Source: Agrobacterium tumefaciens
Lineage (GTDB): Bacteria; Pseudomonadota; Alphaproteobacteria; Rhizobiales; Rhizobiaceae
Direction of reading: 5' to 3'
Length of the DNA stretch: 64,000 bases
NCBI GenBank assembly: GCA_025560025.1
Contig: CP048486.1
Location: 434,001-498,000, forward strand
Part shown: positions 26,325 through 36,470 of the stretch, piece by piece
How the letters are laid out: every line of letters begins with the position of its first letter
Numbering within the stretch: the first letter of the stretch is position 1
Position numbers and translations under genes: made by a program
Notes under the pieces: model-generated
The model's input: the letters and a program-made list of their open reading frames with translations, nothing else
The model's database searches: none
Told to the model about the DNA's origin: nothing

Positions 26325-26522
26325 TCAGGCAAAACCGAGCGCGCTGCGGGAAATATCGCGGTTTTCGCAATAGTCGCGGGAATGGGCCTCATGGCCATGT
26401 TCGCGGGCCGTTGAACGGGTGAGCTCCGGGCTCGGAACGTTGAGCAGCGCATCGGCATAGGTGCCGGTCGCTTCCACATCATCGATCACAGTTTGCTGTT
26501 GCGGTTTCAGAAATTCAAACAT
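26325..26522 (-). CDS. Small hypothetical protein, likely stress-induced
   Basis: A 65-aa soluble polar protein beginning MFEFLKPQQQTVIDDV, followed by a Glu/Arg/His-rich segment (TRSTAREHGHEAHSRDY) and one Cys. I do not recognise the family. AAGGAGG lies seven nt before the ATG, and an EcfG-type promoter is centred about 40 nt further upstream, which together support a real gene. No membrane segment or signal peptide. It is in line with the downstream microprotein gene and upstream of nothing else on that strand, so a two-gene stress-responsive group is likely. Confidence 0.72.
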   Translation of the reverse strand: MFEFLKPQQQTVIDDVEATGTYADALLNVPSPELTRSTAREHGHEAHSRDYCENRDISRSALGFA

Positions 26523-26549
26523 CCGTCATCCTCCTTCGGCACGTCCCTC

Positions 26550-26574
26550 AACGCACCGGCCCGGGTCATGTTCC
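26550..26574 (-). promoter_or_regulatory. EcfG-type promoter of the 65-aa protein gene
   Basis: Minus-strand GGAAC (26574-26570), 16-bp spacer, CGTT (26553-26550), placing a start site near 26544 and a ~22-nt leader before the AAGGAGG site and ATG. Identical spacing to the neighbouring promoter at 26273-26297. Confidence 0.72.
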
Positions 26575-26695
26575 ATATGCCCGTAACAGTTTCGATTATA
26601 CATGAGACGGCGCCGCCGTATAGATGACGAAAGGCGAACGGCATTCAATTGACGTTCACAAAATGGAATGGAATCAGTGATCTATGACCGAAAGC

Positions 26696-27709
26696 TCAGG
26701 CTGGGCCGACCGATTCCCGCAGGATCAGTTCGACAGGCCACAATTCCTGCACCTCACGGACGGGACGGCCGCCGACGATTTGCAAAAGCAGGTCCGTCAC
26801 CCGCATGCCCGCCATGCGCATCGGTGAACGTGTGGTGGAAAGCGGCGGCATCATGCTTTGCGGCGTCAGATAGGGAAAAACGTCATCGTGGGCGATGACG
26901 GAAACATCCTTGCCGATCGTCAGACCCAGTTGAGTTGCAGCCCGATAAACGCCCTGCGCCGTCATCATCGCGCCAGCGACAAAGGCGGTCGGGCGTGGCG
27001 TCTGCTCCAGCAGCGAGCGGGCAAAACGGAAAGCGGCCTCCTCGCTGAAATGCTCGCTCATCATGAAGCGTGGATCCGGCGTGAGACCGTGGGTCGCCAG
27101 CGCCTCGCGAAAACCCTGTTCGCGATCCTGAACGAAGGTGCGGCCTGTCGGGCCATTGATCAGCGCGATGCGACGATGGCCCCGCTCCAGAAAATGGATC
27201 GTCGGACGATAGGTCACGTCATGGTTGTCGATATCGAGCCAGGCATGTTCGAACGGCGTTTTGGAGCGGCCATGCACGATGAATGGCACGCCAAGCCTGT
27301 TGAGCAAGGCAATACGCTCGTCTTCCGGCCGCGGCGAATGCACGATGATGCCATCCACCCGCCCGCTTGACGCAAGCCGGCTGAAAATCGCCAGCTCCTC
27401 GTCAATATTATTATCGACGGTCACGCTGACGAGAATGTCGGTCTCTTCCCCTTCCAGCCGGGTCGCCATGCCGCCCATGAATTCCGAGAAGAAATGCCCG
27501 CCACCCGAACGGCCCATGACGACGCCTATGGCGCCGGCCCTGCCGGTCGCCAGCCGTACCGCATTGGCATTCGGCCGGTAGCCATATTTCAGCGCAGCCT
27601 CCATCACCCGCTGCCGCGTCTCCTCGCGCACCTCGGGATAGCCGCCAAGCGCGCGGCTGACGGTGGTGGGTGACAGCCCGACCTTTTCTGCGAATTCCTT
27701 GAGCTTCAT
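26696..27709 (-). CDS. thuR: LacI-family repressor of the trehalose operon
   Basis: Repressor of 337 aa: LacI helix-turn-helix at the N-terminus (LKEFAEKVGLSPTTVSRALGGY) followed by a hinge and a periplasmic-binding-protein-like sugar sensor domain, ending in LRESVGPA. ATG at 27709 begins directly with the canonical LacI N-terminus; a TTG four codons earlier is possible. It is divergent from thuE, with two LacI-type operators between them. By its position before thuEFGKAB it matches thuR of Sinorhizobium/Agrobacterium, which represses disaccharide uptake until inducer is present; inducer identity is from that precedent. Confidence 0.9.
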   Translation of the reverse strand: MKLKEFAEKVGLSPTTVSRALGGYPEVREETRQRVMEAALKYGYRPNANAVRLATGRAGAIGVVMGRSGGGHFFSEFMGGMATRLEGEETDILVSVTVDNNIDEELAIFSRLASSGRVDGIIVHSPRPEDERIALLNRLGVPFIVHGRSKTPFEHAWLDIDNHDVTYRPTIHFLERGHRRIALINGPTGRTFVQDREQGFREALATHGLTPDPRFMMSEHFSEEAAFRFARSLLEQTPRPTAFVAGAMMTAQGVYRAATQLGLTIGKDVSVIAHDDVFPYLTPQSMMPPLSTTRSPMRMAGMRVTDLLLQIVGGRPVREVQELWPVELILRESVGPA

Positions 27710-27766
27710 GTTTTTTGCCAATTTGCCACTGCATGCGTTGCCGCCGCGGATTTTTCAAGCCGACAA

Positions 27767-27786
27767 AATTGAAAACGATTTCAATT
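27767..27786. promoter_or_regulatory. LacI-type operator O1 in thuR-thuE gap
   Basis: AATTGAAA-ACGA-TTTCAATT is a perfect eight-bp dyad around the central CG-containing core, the classical LacI/GalR operator form, 58 bp upstream of thuR. Binding by ThuR is inferred. Confidence 0.8.
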
Positions 27787-27919
27787 TTTCTCCACAGAAA
27801 GCCTACATCCCATTATTCTGAAAGGCAAACCTCGAAAAATTGCGTGTCAAAATACCCGAATTCCCCACCATTAGAAAGAGTATTGACAGAGCGTCTGGCT
27901 TTTGCGAGCCTCGCATCAG

Positions 27920-27935
27920 TCAAAAGCGCTTTCAA
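27920..27935. promoter_or_regulatory. LacI-type operator O2 upstream of thuE
   Basis: TCAAAAGCGCTTTCAA matches O1 at 13 of 16 positions with a central AAAGCGCTTT palindrome. It lies 40 bp before thuE and downstream of a TTGACA hexamer (27883-27888), well placed to block transcription. Confidence 0.7.
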
Positions 27936-27975
27936 TTTTGAGGACGATCGGAAGCGTCAACGGAGGAGTTTGACT

Positions 27976-29241
27976 ATGAATATTTCCATGAAAACTTTGT
28001 TCCTGTGCGGAAGCGTGCTTTCCGCGGCGGTTTCCGCGCAAGCCGCCGAGCTTTCCATTGCCGCCAATTCCACCGGCAAGAACGTCGCGTTCTTCCGCGA
28101 AAGGATCGCCGCTTTCGAGAAAGAGACCGGCCACAAGGTCAATCTCGTCACCATGCCGTCGTCATCCAGCGAACAGTTCAGCCAGTACCGGCTGTGGCTT
28201 GCCGCCGGCAACAAGGATGTCGACGTTTACCAGACGGACGTGATCTGGGCGCCGCAGCTGGCCGAGCAATTCGTGGATCTGACCGAGGCGACGAAGGACG
28301 TCATCGGCGATCATTTCCCCTCCATCGTCGCGTCGCAGACGGTTGACGGCAAGCTCGTCGCCATGCCGATGTTCACCGACGCGCCGGCGCTTTTCTATCG
28401 CAAGGACCTGCTCGATAAATACGGCAAGCAGCCGCCGAAGACTTGGAAGGAACTGAGCGAGACCGCCAAGGAAATTCAGGACAAGGAACGCGAAGGCGGC
28501 CAGAAGGACCTCTGGGGCTTCGTTTTCCAGGGCAGCGCCTATGAGGGCCTGACCTGCAACGCGCTGGAATGGATCGCTTCCGCCGGCGGCGGCCATATCG
28601 TCGAGACCAATGGCGATATCTCGATCAACAACGAGAAAGCCGCAGCCGCGATTGAAGCGGCCAAGGGCTGGGTCGGCACCATCGCACCGCAGGGTGTGCT
28701 GGCCTATAAGGAAGAGGAAGCGCGCGGCGTCTGGCAGACCGGCAATTCCGTCTTCATGCGCAACTGGCCCTATGCCTATGCGCTTGGAAATGGCGCTGAC
28801 AGCGCCATCAAGGGCAAGTTTGGCGTTACGCCGCTTCCGGCCGGCGCTGAAGGCGAGGCCCCGGCCTCGACACTTGGCGGCTGGAACCTCGCCGTTTCGA
28901 AATATTCGGACGACAAGGAAGCCGCCATCCAGCTCGTGAAATTCCTCGCGTCGAAAGACACTCAGAAAATGCGTGCGATCCAGCTCTCCAACATGCCGAC
29001 GATCGCATCCCTTTACGATGACAAGGATGTTGCTGACGCGCAGCCCTTCATGCCGACATGGAAGCCGATCTTCCAGACTGCCGTTCCGCGTCCGTCCGCC
29101 TCCGCAAAGGTGAAATATAATGAGGTTTCAGCCAAGTTCTGGGGTGCCGTGCACAACACGCTCTCCGGCAACGGTACGGCGGCTGAAAATCTCGAACTTC
29201 TCGAGGTTGAACTGACCGATCTCAAAGGCAACGGCTGGTAA
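27976..29241 (+). CDS. thuE: Trehalose/maltose-type ABC transporter substrate-binding protein
   Basis: Periplasmic family-1 solute-binding protein of 421 aa with a signal peptide (about 1-26, cut near AQAAE). The mature N-terminus SIAANSTGKNVAFFRERIAAFEKETGHKV and YQTDVIWAPQLAEQFVDLT are typical of trehalose/maltose/sucrose-binding ThuE-like proteins. GGAGGAG precedes the ATG at 27976. It heads the thuEFGKAB operon behind two LacI-type operators. A GCCCGCGCGGGC palindrome right after the stop (29246-29257) may stabilise its message relative to the permease genes. Confidence 0.9.
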   Translation: MNISMKTLFLCGSVLSAAVSAQAAELSIAANSTGKNVAFFRERIAAFEKETGHKVNLVTMPSSSSEQFSQYRLWLAAGNKDVDVYQTDVIWAPQLAEQFVDLTEATKDVIGDHFPSIVASQTVDGKLVAMPMFTDAPALFYRKDLLDKYGKQPPKTWKELSETAKEIQDKEREGGQKDLWGFVFQGSAYEGLTCNALEWIASAGGGHIVETNGDISINNEKAAAAIEAAKGWVGTIAPQGVLAYKEEEARGVWQTGNSVFMRNWPYAYALGNGADSAIKGKFGVTPLPAGAEGEAPASTLGGWNLAVSKYSDDKEAAIQLVKFLASKDTQKMRAIQLSNMPTIASLYDDKDVADAQPFMPTWKPIFQTAVPRPSASAKVKYNEVSAKFWGAVHNTLSGNGTAAENLELLEVELTDLKGNGW

Positions 29242-29305
29242 TCCGGCCCGCGCGGGCGGCGGTCTTGACTGATCGTTTCCCGCGCTCCAACCGCGAGATA
29301 TCCTC

Positions 29306-30276
29306 ATGAACGACATCGCCCTTCAAAGACCGGTCGTAACATCCCGCGCCGGCTCCGATCTGCAGTCGGAACGTCTGAAATCCGCCTGGCTGTTCCTTGC
29401 CCCCACATTTCTGGTGCTGGCGCTGGTGGCCGGCTGGCCGCTGGTGCGCACCGTCTGGTTCAGCCTCACCGACGCCTCGCTCACCAATCTCGAGGGGGCG
29501 CAATTTGTCGGCCTCAAGAACTACCTCACCTGGATCACGCTCAGCAGCGGCCGCACCATCTATCGCGGCCTGCTTGCCGATCCCGCCTGGTGGGGCGCGG
29601 TTCTCAACACGCTCAAATTCACCATCGTCTCCGTCAGCCTCGAAACGGTGCTTGGCCTCATCGTCGCGCTGGTGCTGAATGCCGAGTTCAAGGGGCGCGG
29701 CCTCGTCCGCGCCGCCATTCTCGTGCCCTGGGCCATTCCTACCATCGTCTCGGCACAGATGTGGGCGTGGATGCTGAACGACCAGTTCGGCATATTGAAC
29801 GACCTGTTCCTGAATCTGGGACTGATCTCCAGCAAGATCGCCTGGACCGCCAATCCCGAAACCGCGATGGTCGCCGTCTTGATCGTCGACATCTGGAAGA
29901 CCACGCCCTTCATGGCGCTGCTCATCCTCGCCGGCCTGCAGATGGTGCCGAAGGACATGTATGAGGCGGCAAAGGTGGATGGCATCCACCCCGTCAAGGT
30001 GTTCTTCCGCGTCACCCTGCCGATGATCCGCCCGGCCCTGATGGTCGCCGTCATCTTCCGCATGCTGGATGCGCTGCGCGTCTTTGACCTCATCTACATC
30101 CTGACGCCGAACAACGCCCAGACCCGCACCATGTCCGTGCTTGCACGCGAGAACCTGTTTGATTTCGACAAGTTCTCCTACGGCGCGGCGGCCTCGACCA
30201 TGCTGTTCCTCATCATCGCCTCGATCACGGTCATCTATATGTGGCTCGGGCGCGTCAACACCGATGGAGCCGCGCA

Positions 30277-30280
<4 letters not shown>
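29306..30280 (+). CDS. thuF: Disaccharide ABC transporter permease
   Basis: MalF-type inner-membrane permease of 324 aa with six or more helices and the EAA loop YEAAKVDGIHPVKVFFRVTLP (about 217-237) that docks the ATPase. Second gene of the thu operon; its stop overlaps the next ATG (ATGA). The N-terminal cytosolic segment is short and polar, followed by the first helix at about 29-50. Substrate assignment (trehalose, maltose, sucrose) follows thuF of Sinorhizobium and the downstream thuAB genes. Confidence 0.9.
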
Positions 30281-31110
<830 letters not shown>

Positions 31111-31120
31111 GAGAAAATTC

Positions 31121-32149
31121 ATGACCACCATTCAACTGCGCGATCTTCGCAAATCCTTCGGCGCCTTCGAAGTCATCAAGGGCATCGACATGGACATCCG
31201 CTCCGGCGAATTCATGGTTTTCGTCGGCCCCTCAGGCTGCGGCAAGTCCACGCTGCTGCGCCTCATCTGCGGGCTGGAGGAAATTTCCAGTGGCACGCTC
31301 TCTTTCGACAGCGAGACGGTGAACCGCCTGCCGCCCGCCAAGCGTGGCGTCGCCATGGTGTTCCAGTCCTATGCACTTTATCCGCATATGACCGTGTTCG
31401 ATAACATGGCCTTCGGCATGAAACTGTCGGGCGCGGACAAGGAACAGCGCCGGAACCGCGTCGAAGCGGCGGCCGATATGCTGCAGCTTACGCCCTATCT
31501 GGAACGCCTGCCCAAGCAGCTTTCCGGCGGCCAGCGCCAGCGCGTCGCCATCGGCCGCGCCATCGTGCGCGATCCCAAGGTCTTCCTGTTCGACGAGCCG
31601 CTCTCCAACCTCGACGCGGCGCTGCGTGTCGCCACGCGTCTCGAAATCGCCAAGCTGCACCGCTCGATGCATGACACGACGATGATCTACGTCACCCATG
31701 ACCAGGTGGAGGCCATGACGCTGGCCGACCGTATCTGCGTGCTGCGCGATGGCCGCGTTGAGCAGATCGGCACGCCGCTGGAGCTTTACGAAAGCCCGGT
31801 GAATACCTTTGTCGCCGGCTTCATCGGCTCGCCGAGGATGAATTTCCTCGCCGGCAAATATGCCGAGGCAGAAGGCGCCAAGACCATCGGCGTCCGCCCC
31901 GAACACATTACAATCGCGACCGACGGCAGCGGCTGGAGCGGCGAGATCGTCCATTCGGAAATGCTGGGATCGGACAGCTACGTCTATGTCGAGATCGGTG
32001 CCGGTGAACCCGTCGTCGTTCGCGAAGAGGGCGTCACGGGCCGCAAGGCCGGCGAACGCATCGCCATCGCGCCGGATGCAGCACAGATCCACCGCTTCGA
32101 CGCCGAGGGTCGGGCGCTTGCGCGCAATCCCGCCCGGGGCGCTGCCTGA
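31121..32149 (+). CDS. thuK: Disaccharide ABC transporter ATPase (MalK/UgpC type)
   Basis: CUT1 ATPase of 342 aa: Walker A GPSGCGKS (about 38-45), Q-loop MVFQSYALYPHMTVF, signature LSGGQRQR (about 134-141), Walker B VFLFDEPLSNLD, switch His in YVTHDQVEAM, and a C-terminal OB-fold regulatory region (about 240-340). AGGAG lies just before the ATG. Fourth gene of the thu operon. Confidence 0.93.
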   Translation: MTTIQLRDLRKSFGAFEVIKGIDMDIRSGEFMVFVGPSGCGKSTLLRLICGLEEISSGTLSFDSETVNRLPPAKRGVAMVFQSYALYPHMTVFDNMAFGMKLSGADKEQRRNRVEAAADMLQLTPYLERLPKQLSGGQRQRVAIGRAIVRDPKVFLFDEPLSNLDAALRVATRLEIAKLHRSMHDTTMIYVTHDQVEAMTLADRICVLRDGRVEQIGTPLELYESPVNTFVAGFIGSPRMNFLAGKYAEAEGAKTIGVRPEHITIATDGSGWSGEIVHSEMLGSDSYVYVEIGAGEPVVVREEGVTGRKAGERIAIAPDAAQIHRFDAEGRALARNPARGAA

Positions 32150-32206
32150 AGATTTAACTTTCGCCGGGATCACCCAAGGTACCGGCTTTTACCGAGGAGC
32201 ATGAAA

Positions 32207-32992
32207 ATGACCATCAACACCGTTGTATGGGGCGAAAATATCCACGAACACATCAATGAGACGGTGCGTTCGATCTATCCAAACGGCATGCACAACACCA
32301 TTGCCGATGCGCTGAACCAGAATCCCGAGATCAATGCCACCACGGCCACGCTGCAGGAGCCGGAACACGGCCTGTCGCAGGAGCGCCTCGACAAGACCGA
32401 TGTGCTGGTCTGGTGGGGCCACAAGGACCATGGCGCGGTTCAGGACGAGATCGTCGAGCGCGTTGCAAAACGCGTCTGGGAAGGCATGGGCCTCATCGTC
32501 CTGCATTCCGGCCATTTCTCCAAGCCGTTCAAACGCCTGATGGGCACGCCCTGCGCGCTGAAATGGCGCGAGGCGGGTGAACGCGAGCGTCTGTGGACCA
32601 TCAATCCGCGCCACCCCATTGCCGCCGGCCTGCCGGAGCATTTCGAGCTGGAAAACGAGGAAATGTATGGCGAGCAGTTCTCCGTGCCGGAGCCTCTGGA
32701 AACCGTGTTCATCTCCTGGTTTCAGGGCGGCGAGGTCTTCCGTTCCGGTCTCACCTGGCGTCGTGGTGCGGGCAATATCTTCTATTTCCGCCCCGGCCAC
32801 GAGACCTATCCGACCTATCACGACGCCAATGTGCAGAAGGTCATCAGCAACTCGGTGAAATGGGCCTATAATCCCGTTGGCGCACTGAAGAGCATTCACG
32901 ACGCCCCCAATGTTCCCGTCGACAAGGCGCTGGAGCCGATCGAGGAACGCGGCCCCAAGCTGCACAAGGCAGGCGAAGCAGGTTACAGGTAA
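32207..32992 (+). CDS. thuA: Trehalose-utilisation protein ThuA
   Basis: ThuA-family protein of 261 aa with an amidotransferase-like fold, required with ThuB for catabolism of trehalose and related disaccharides in Sinorhizobium and Agrobacterium. Characteristic stretches are [21 protein letters not shown] and [12 protein letters not shown]. The second ATG (32207) is chosen because GGAG lies seven nt upstream; an ATG two codons earlier is almost on top of the SD. Placed between the transporter genes and thuB. A lyase-type step on 3-keto-disaccharides is a current idea and is inference here. Confidence 0.92.
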   Translation: MTINTVVWGENIHEHINETVRSIYPNGMHNTIADALNQNPEINATTATLQEPEHGLSQERLDKTDVLVWWGHKDHGAVQDEIVERVAKRVWEGMGLIVLHSGHFSKPFKRLMGTPCALKWREAGERERLWTINPRHPIAAGLPEHFELENEEMYGEQFSVPEPLETVFISWFQGGEVFRSGLTWRRGAGNIFYFRPGHETYPTYHDANVQKVISNSVKWAYNPVGALKSIHDAPNVPVDKALEPIEERGPKLHKAGEAGYR

Positions 32993-32998
32993 ATAGCC

Positions 32999-34048
32999 AT
33001 GAGACTTCTCATTCTCGGAACCGGCGGCATGGCCAACAACCATGCCACCTATTTCTCGCAAATCCCCGGCGTCGAACTGGTCGCGGCGGTGGATGTGGAC
33101 GATGTGGTGGTGCGGGGCTTTGCGCTCCGCCACAACATTCCGCTCTCCTTCACCTCGCTGGATGACGCCATTGCCTGGGGTGAATTCGACGCGGCGGCCA
33201 ATGTCACGCCGGATGCGATCCACCATCCGACCAGCCTGAAGCTGCTGGCGGCCGGCAAGCATGTTTTCTGCGAAAAGCCACTGGCGGAAAACTACGCAAA
33301 GGCCGCCGAAATGGCCGATGCCGCCGAAAAGGCCGGCCTCGTCGCCATGGTCAACCTCACCTATCGCAATGTCGCACCCTTGCAGGCGGCGCGTGAAATG
33401 GTGCTGGCAGGCGAGATCGGCAAGGTGCGGCATCTCGAAGCCTCCTATCTCCAGAGCTGGCTCGTTTCCAAGGCCTGGGGCGACTGGATGACGGAGAGCA
33501 AGTGGCTGTGGCGGCTCTCCACCAAGCATGGCTCCAACGGTGTGCTGGGCGATGTCGGCATCCACATTCTCGATTTCGCCTCCTATGGCGCGGGCAGCGA
33601 TGTGGAACGCATCTTCACGAGGCTGAAGACCTTCGACAAATATGAAGGCAATAAAATTGGCGTCTACGACCTCGACGCCAATGACAGCTTCACCATGACC
33701 GCCGAACTGGAAAACGGCGCCATGGGCGTCATCCATGCCAGCCGCTGGGCGACGGGGCACCTCAACGAACTTCGTCTGCGCATCCATGGCGACAAAGGCG
33801 CGCTGGAAGTCATCCACACGCCCGACTATTCCAGCCTGCGTGCCTGCATCGGCGAGGATGTGGAAAAGGCGATCTGGAAGACGATCGATGTCGGCCCCGT
33901 GGCAACGAATTACGAAAAATTCGCCAAGGCCGTCATGGAAGGCGGCCCTGCCGATCCGGATTTCCGTCATGCGGCCAATCTGCAGAAAGTGCTCGATCTA
34001 TCGATCATCGCGGATCGGGAGAGGCGCGAACTGGCCGTTTCGGCTTGA
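32999..34048 (+). CDS. thuB: Trehalose-utilisation dehydrogenase ThuB (Gfo/Idh/MocA family)
   Basis: NAD(P)-dependent dehydrogenase of 349 aa. The Rossmann motif LILGTGGMANNH lies at residues 3-14; the EKPLAENY motif (about 93-100) supplies the family's catalytic-type Lys, and GDVGIHILDFASYG resembles the second conserved region. Family logic and known thuB genetics suggest oxidation of the disaccharide, probably at C3. Last gene of the operon; a RIME1-like element follows 38 bp downstream. Confidence 0.92.
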   Translation: MRLLILGTGGMANNHATYFSQIPGVELVAAVDVDDVVVRGFALRHNIPLSFTSLDDAIAWGEFDAAANVTPDAIHHPTSLKLLAAGKHVFCEKPLAENYAKAAEMADAAEKAGLVAMVNLTYRNVAPLQAAREMVLAGEIGKVRHLEASYLQSWLVSKAWGDWMTESKWLWRLSTKHGSNGVLGDVGIHILDFASYGAGSDVERIFTRLKTFDKYEGNKIGVYDLDANDSFTMTAELENGAMGVIHASRWATGHLNELRLRIHGDKGALEVIHTPDYSSLRACIGEDVEKAIWKTIDVGPVATNYEKFAKAVMEGGPADPDFRHAANLQKVLDLSIIADRERRELAVSA

Positions 34049-34086
34049 TGTGAAAGAACAATATGCGGCACGACGTTGCCGCGTAT

Positions 34087-34208
34087 TTCTTCTCCCCGCC
34101 GGGGAGAAGGTGGCCCGAAGGGTCGGATGAGGGGGCAAGCTCTCCGAATATCGCTGACGTTGCCCCCTCATCCCGCTGCCGCGACCTTCTCCCCGGCGGG
34201 GAGAAGAA
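34087..34208. repeat. RIME1-type double palindrome, copy 1
   Basis: About 122 bp built from two palindromes, TTCTTCTCCCCGCCGGGGAG near the left end and its inverse near the right end, with ATGAGGGGGCAA and TTGCCCCCTCAT between. A second copy at 48295-48416 shares nearly the same layout. This matches the rhizobial intergenic mosaic element RIME1. It lies between convergent thuB and queE and could fold as a strong hairpin. Confidence 0.88.
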
Positions 34209-34290
34209 GCAAGTGGCACCCGCTCGCTCAATCCGCTATGCGCTTTCTCAAAGACGCGGACTACGGCGTGGAATTTCACTCCCGCACAAT

Positions 34291-35046
34291 CTACACGCCG
34301 CGCTTATTCCCCCACAACAGCACATGCAGCTGCGGCAGCACCCGGGCGGAAAACCAGCGATCTTCGCTGACCTTGTCCACCAGCCACAACATCCGGTCCA
34401 TCACCCCATCGATATCCACACGCGCATCGTCATCATCCGGCGGCGGCGGGGTATGGTTGCCGGGCTGGAGATAGACAGGCAGATGCGGAAAACGCGCAGA
34501 TGCTGCCTTGGCATAGGCGTAATCCGCATCGTCGAACACCACGATCTTCAGCGCCACCTGCGGTCCGTCACCGGCGGTGGCAAGACAGTCCTCGAAAGCC
34601 CGCCAGTCCGTTTCCATGCCGCTTGACGGCGGCTTGGGGCTCAGAACCAGATGGTCAAGATCGGCAAACCAGTCTTTCGCGATGCTGCCCTGCGTTTCCA
34701 GTGCGAAACGATACCCCTCGCCCTGCCCCTTCGCGATCAAGGCCCCGAGCGGCTGGATGGCCGGGTTGCCGCCTGAGAGCGAGACCGTCAACGGCACGCC
34801 GCCGGAAAGCCGCCGCACCTCCTGCCAGATCGCCTCGACCTGCATCGGCTTCCATGTATCGCGGTACTCGCTGTCAACGGCATGCAGCGTATCGCACCAG
34901 GAGCAGCGGTAATCGCAGCCGCCAGTGCGCACGAAAACGGTCGGCAGACCGATCAGCACGCCTTCGCCCTGAATGGTCGGCCCGAAGATTTCGCTGATGC
35001 GGATCGTGGTTTCCTTGGCTGCAATCTTGTGTGCAGCCGCCGTCAT
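34291..35046 (-). CDS. queE: 7-carboxy-7-deazaguanine synthase (radical SAM)
   Basis: Radical SAM enzyme of 251 aa converting carboxytetrahydropterin to 7-carboxy-7-deazaguanine in queuosine precursor synthesis. The [4Fe-4S] motif is CDYRCSWC (C-x3-C-x2-C, about 47-54), preceded by FGPTIQGEG and followed by the SAM-binding [13 protein letters not shown] at 35046 overlaps the queD stop (ATGA). Last gene of the queC-queD-queE operon. Confidence 0.95.
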   Translation of the reverse strand: MTAAAHKIAAKETTIRISEIFGPTIQGEGVLIGLPTVFVRTGGCDYRCSWCDTLHAVDSEYRDTWKPMQVEAIWQEVRRLSGGVPLTVSLSGGNPAIQPLGALIAKGQGEGYRFALETQGSIAKDWFADLDHLVLSPKPPSSGMETDWRAFEDCLATAGDGPQVALKIVVFDDADYAYAKAASARFPHLPVYLQPGNHTPPPPDDDDARVDIDGVMDRMLWLVDKVSEDRWFSARVLPQLHVLLWGNKRGV

Positions 35047-35399
35047 GGCCGGTATTCCGCCCAGGTCTTGGCGGTTTCGCTGACCCGCACGGCGCTGGTT
35101 TCCGGCAGGCGATCCTTGCACCAGTCGTAGAAATGCTTCGCCAGACATTCCGCCGTCACCCGGTCATGGCCGAGAACGTCGTTCAGATGGCGATGATCGA
35201 ATTGATCGTCGATATAGCGCTTCAGCGGCGCAAGCTCGTGATAGTCGCGCACGAAACCGTGCTCGTTCAGCGCTTCGCCCGCAAGCTCGATCTCGACGAT
35301 GTAATTATGCCCGTGCAGGCGATTGCACTGATGATCCGACGGCAGGCTTTTCAGCTGGTGCGAGGCGGAGAAGTGAAATTCCTTGGTGATGCGGAACAT
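35043..35399 (-). CDS. queD: 6-carboxytetrahydropterin synthase
   Basis: QueD of 118 aa, a pterin synthase homologue acting on dihydroneopterin triphosphate. Zinc ligands are in FSASHQL and LHGHNY (His15, His29-x-His31), with the catalytic Cys in [11 protein letters not shown] and acidic residue in HDRVTAE. Starts inside the queC stop (ATGA) and ends inside the queE start, a fully overlapped three-gene operon. Confidence 0.95.
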   Translation of the reverse strand: MFRITKEFHFSASHQLKSLPSDHQCNRLHGHNYIVEIELAGEALNEHGFVRDYHELAPLKRYIDDQFDHRHLNDVLGHDRVTAECLAKHFYDWCKDRLPETSAVRVSETAKTWAEYRP

Positions 35400-36109
35400 C
35401 AGCGCACCTCCTGCGCCGCATAGGCATGGGTGGCCGCCACCCAGAAATCCGGGTCTTCATAGTCGGTCGGGTCGGTGACACCGGCCAGATGAAAGGCCTC
35501 GCGCCGTTCGACGCATGTGCCGCAGCGGCCGCAATGGGTAAGGCCGCCCTTGTAACAGGACCATGTTTCGCCGAAGGGCGTGCCATATTTCACGCCATCG
35601 GTCACGATCGCCGCCTTGGAAACGGTGACATAGGGCGCGAAGAGCTTGACGTCGGCATAACCTTCCAGCGCATGCGCCTGCATGGCATTGAAGCTGTCGA
35701 TGAAGCCCGGCCGGCAGTCGGGGTAGATGAAGTGATCGCCGCCATGCACGGCAATCGCAACCGCATCCGCCTGCTGCGCGGCAGCCAGCCCGAAAGCGAT
35801 GGTGAGCATAATGGCGTTGCGGTTCGGCACCACGGTGGAGCGCATGGTCTCTTCCGCATAATGCCCGTCCGGCACCGCAATGTCGTCCGTCAGCGCCGAG
35901 CCGGTGAGATGCGCACCGATGGTGCGGATATCGATGACGTGATGCGGCACGCCGAGCCGTTTTGCGCAATCGGCCGCGAAATCCAGCTCCTTCTTGTGGC
36001 GCTGGCCATAGTCGAAGGAGACGAGAGCGAGAAGTTCGTGTTCCGCCGCGATTTTATGCGCAAGCGAAACGGAGTCCAATCCGCCGGAGCAGATGACGAT
36101 GGTTTTCAT
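35399..36109 (-). CDS. queC: 7-cyano-7-deazaguanine synthase
   Basis: QueC of 236 aa converts 7-carboxy-7-deazaguanine to preQ0 with ATP and ammonia. PP-loop SGGLDS (8-13), FDYGQRHKKEL, and the C-terminal zinc cluster CYKGGLTHCGRCGTC (four Cys) are intact. First gene of the que operon. I examined the ~220-bp leader for a preQ1-I aptamer and did not find the expected stem plus A-rich tail. Confidence 0.95.
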   Translation of the reverse strand: MKTIVICSGGLDSVSLAHKIAAEHELLALVSFDYGQRHKKELDFAADCAKRLGVPHHVIDIRTIGAHLTGSALTDDIAVPDGHYAEETMRSTVVPNRNAIMLTIAFGLAAAQQADAVAIAVHGGDHFIYPDCRPGFIDSFNAMQAHALEGYADVKLFAPYVTVSKAAIVTDGVKYGTPFGETWSCYKGGLTHCGRCGTCVERREAFHLAGVTDPTDYEDPDFWVAATHAYAAQEVR

Positions 36110-36332
36110 AATTTGGGATCCCTTGTTTTGACCGGGTGGGCTGCGACCGGATTACGGCGCGGCTTTAAACCAAACCGGACGACTTGTGAAGGGCTTTGCC
36201 GAATTCGCAGCAAACCCGCACAATCACAAAATCACCTCGCCATAGCAACAAGACGAAACAATCGGGACATATGGGGGAAACCGGCGCGATCTAGAACGGA
36301 CTGAAATTTGCTGTTCTTGAAGGGTCTTGCCG

Positions 36333-36470
36333 ATGACGGCGGCTGATACAATTCTATTTTCGCTGAACAACCTCAGCTCTCTCGGCACCGGCATCCTGAT
36401 GGCGATGGCGGGTATGCTTTATATCACGCTCACCATTCGCGGGCTGATCGCCGCTCTCCGCCATGGATAG
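36333..36470 (+). CDS. Tiny single-span membrane protein (45 aa)
   Basis: A 45-residue frame beginning MTAADTILFSLNN with one hydrophobic helix (about 18-40, GILMAMAGMLYITLTI) and a basic end (RHG). AAGGG lies eight nt before the ATG. Its last codons overlap by eight bases the start of a second tiny membrane-protein gene. Divergent from queC. Not recognisable as a known toxin or transporter subunit; codon usage is GC3-rich like neighbouring genes. Confidence 0.55.
   Translation: MTAADTILFSLNNLSSLGTGILMAMAGMLYITLTIRGLIAALRHG

Noticed and set aside
26120..26422. 100-codon plus-strand frame in the small stress-protein region
   Set aside because: No SD; it overlaps two minus-strand small genes and an EcfG-type promoter with better support.
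32189..33970. 593-codon minus-strand frame opposite thuA/thuB
   Set aside because: Antisense shadow across two recognised genes.
36110..36332. preQ1 riboswitch upstream of queC
   Set aside because: The leader on the minus strand lacks the short hairpin plus A-rich tail of class I and any recognisable class II pseudoknot.
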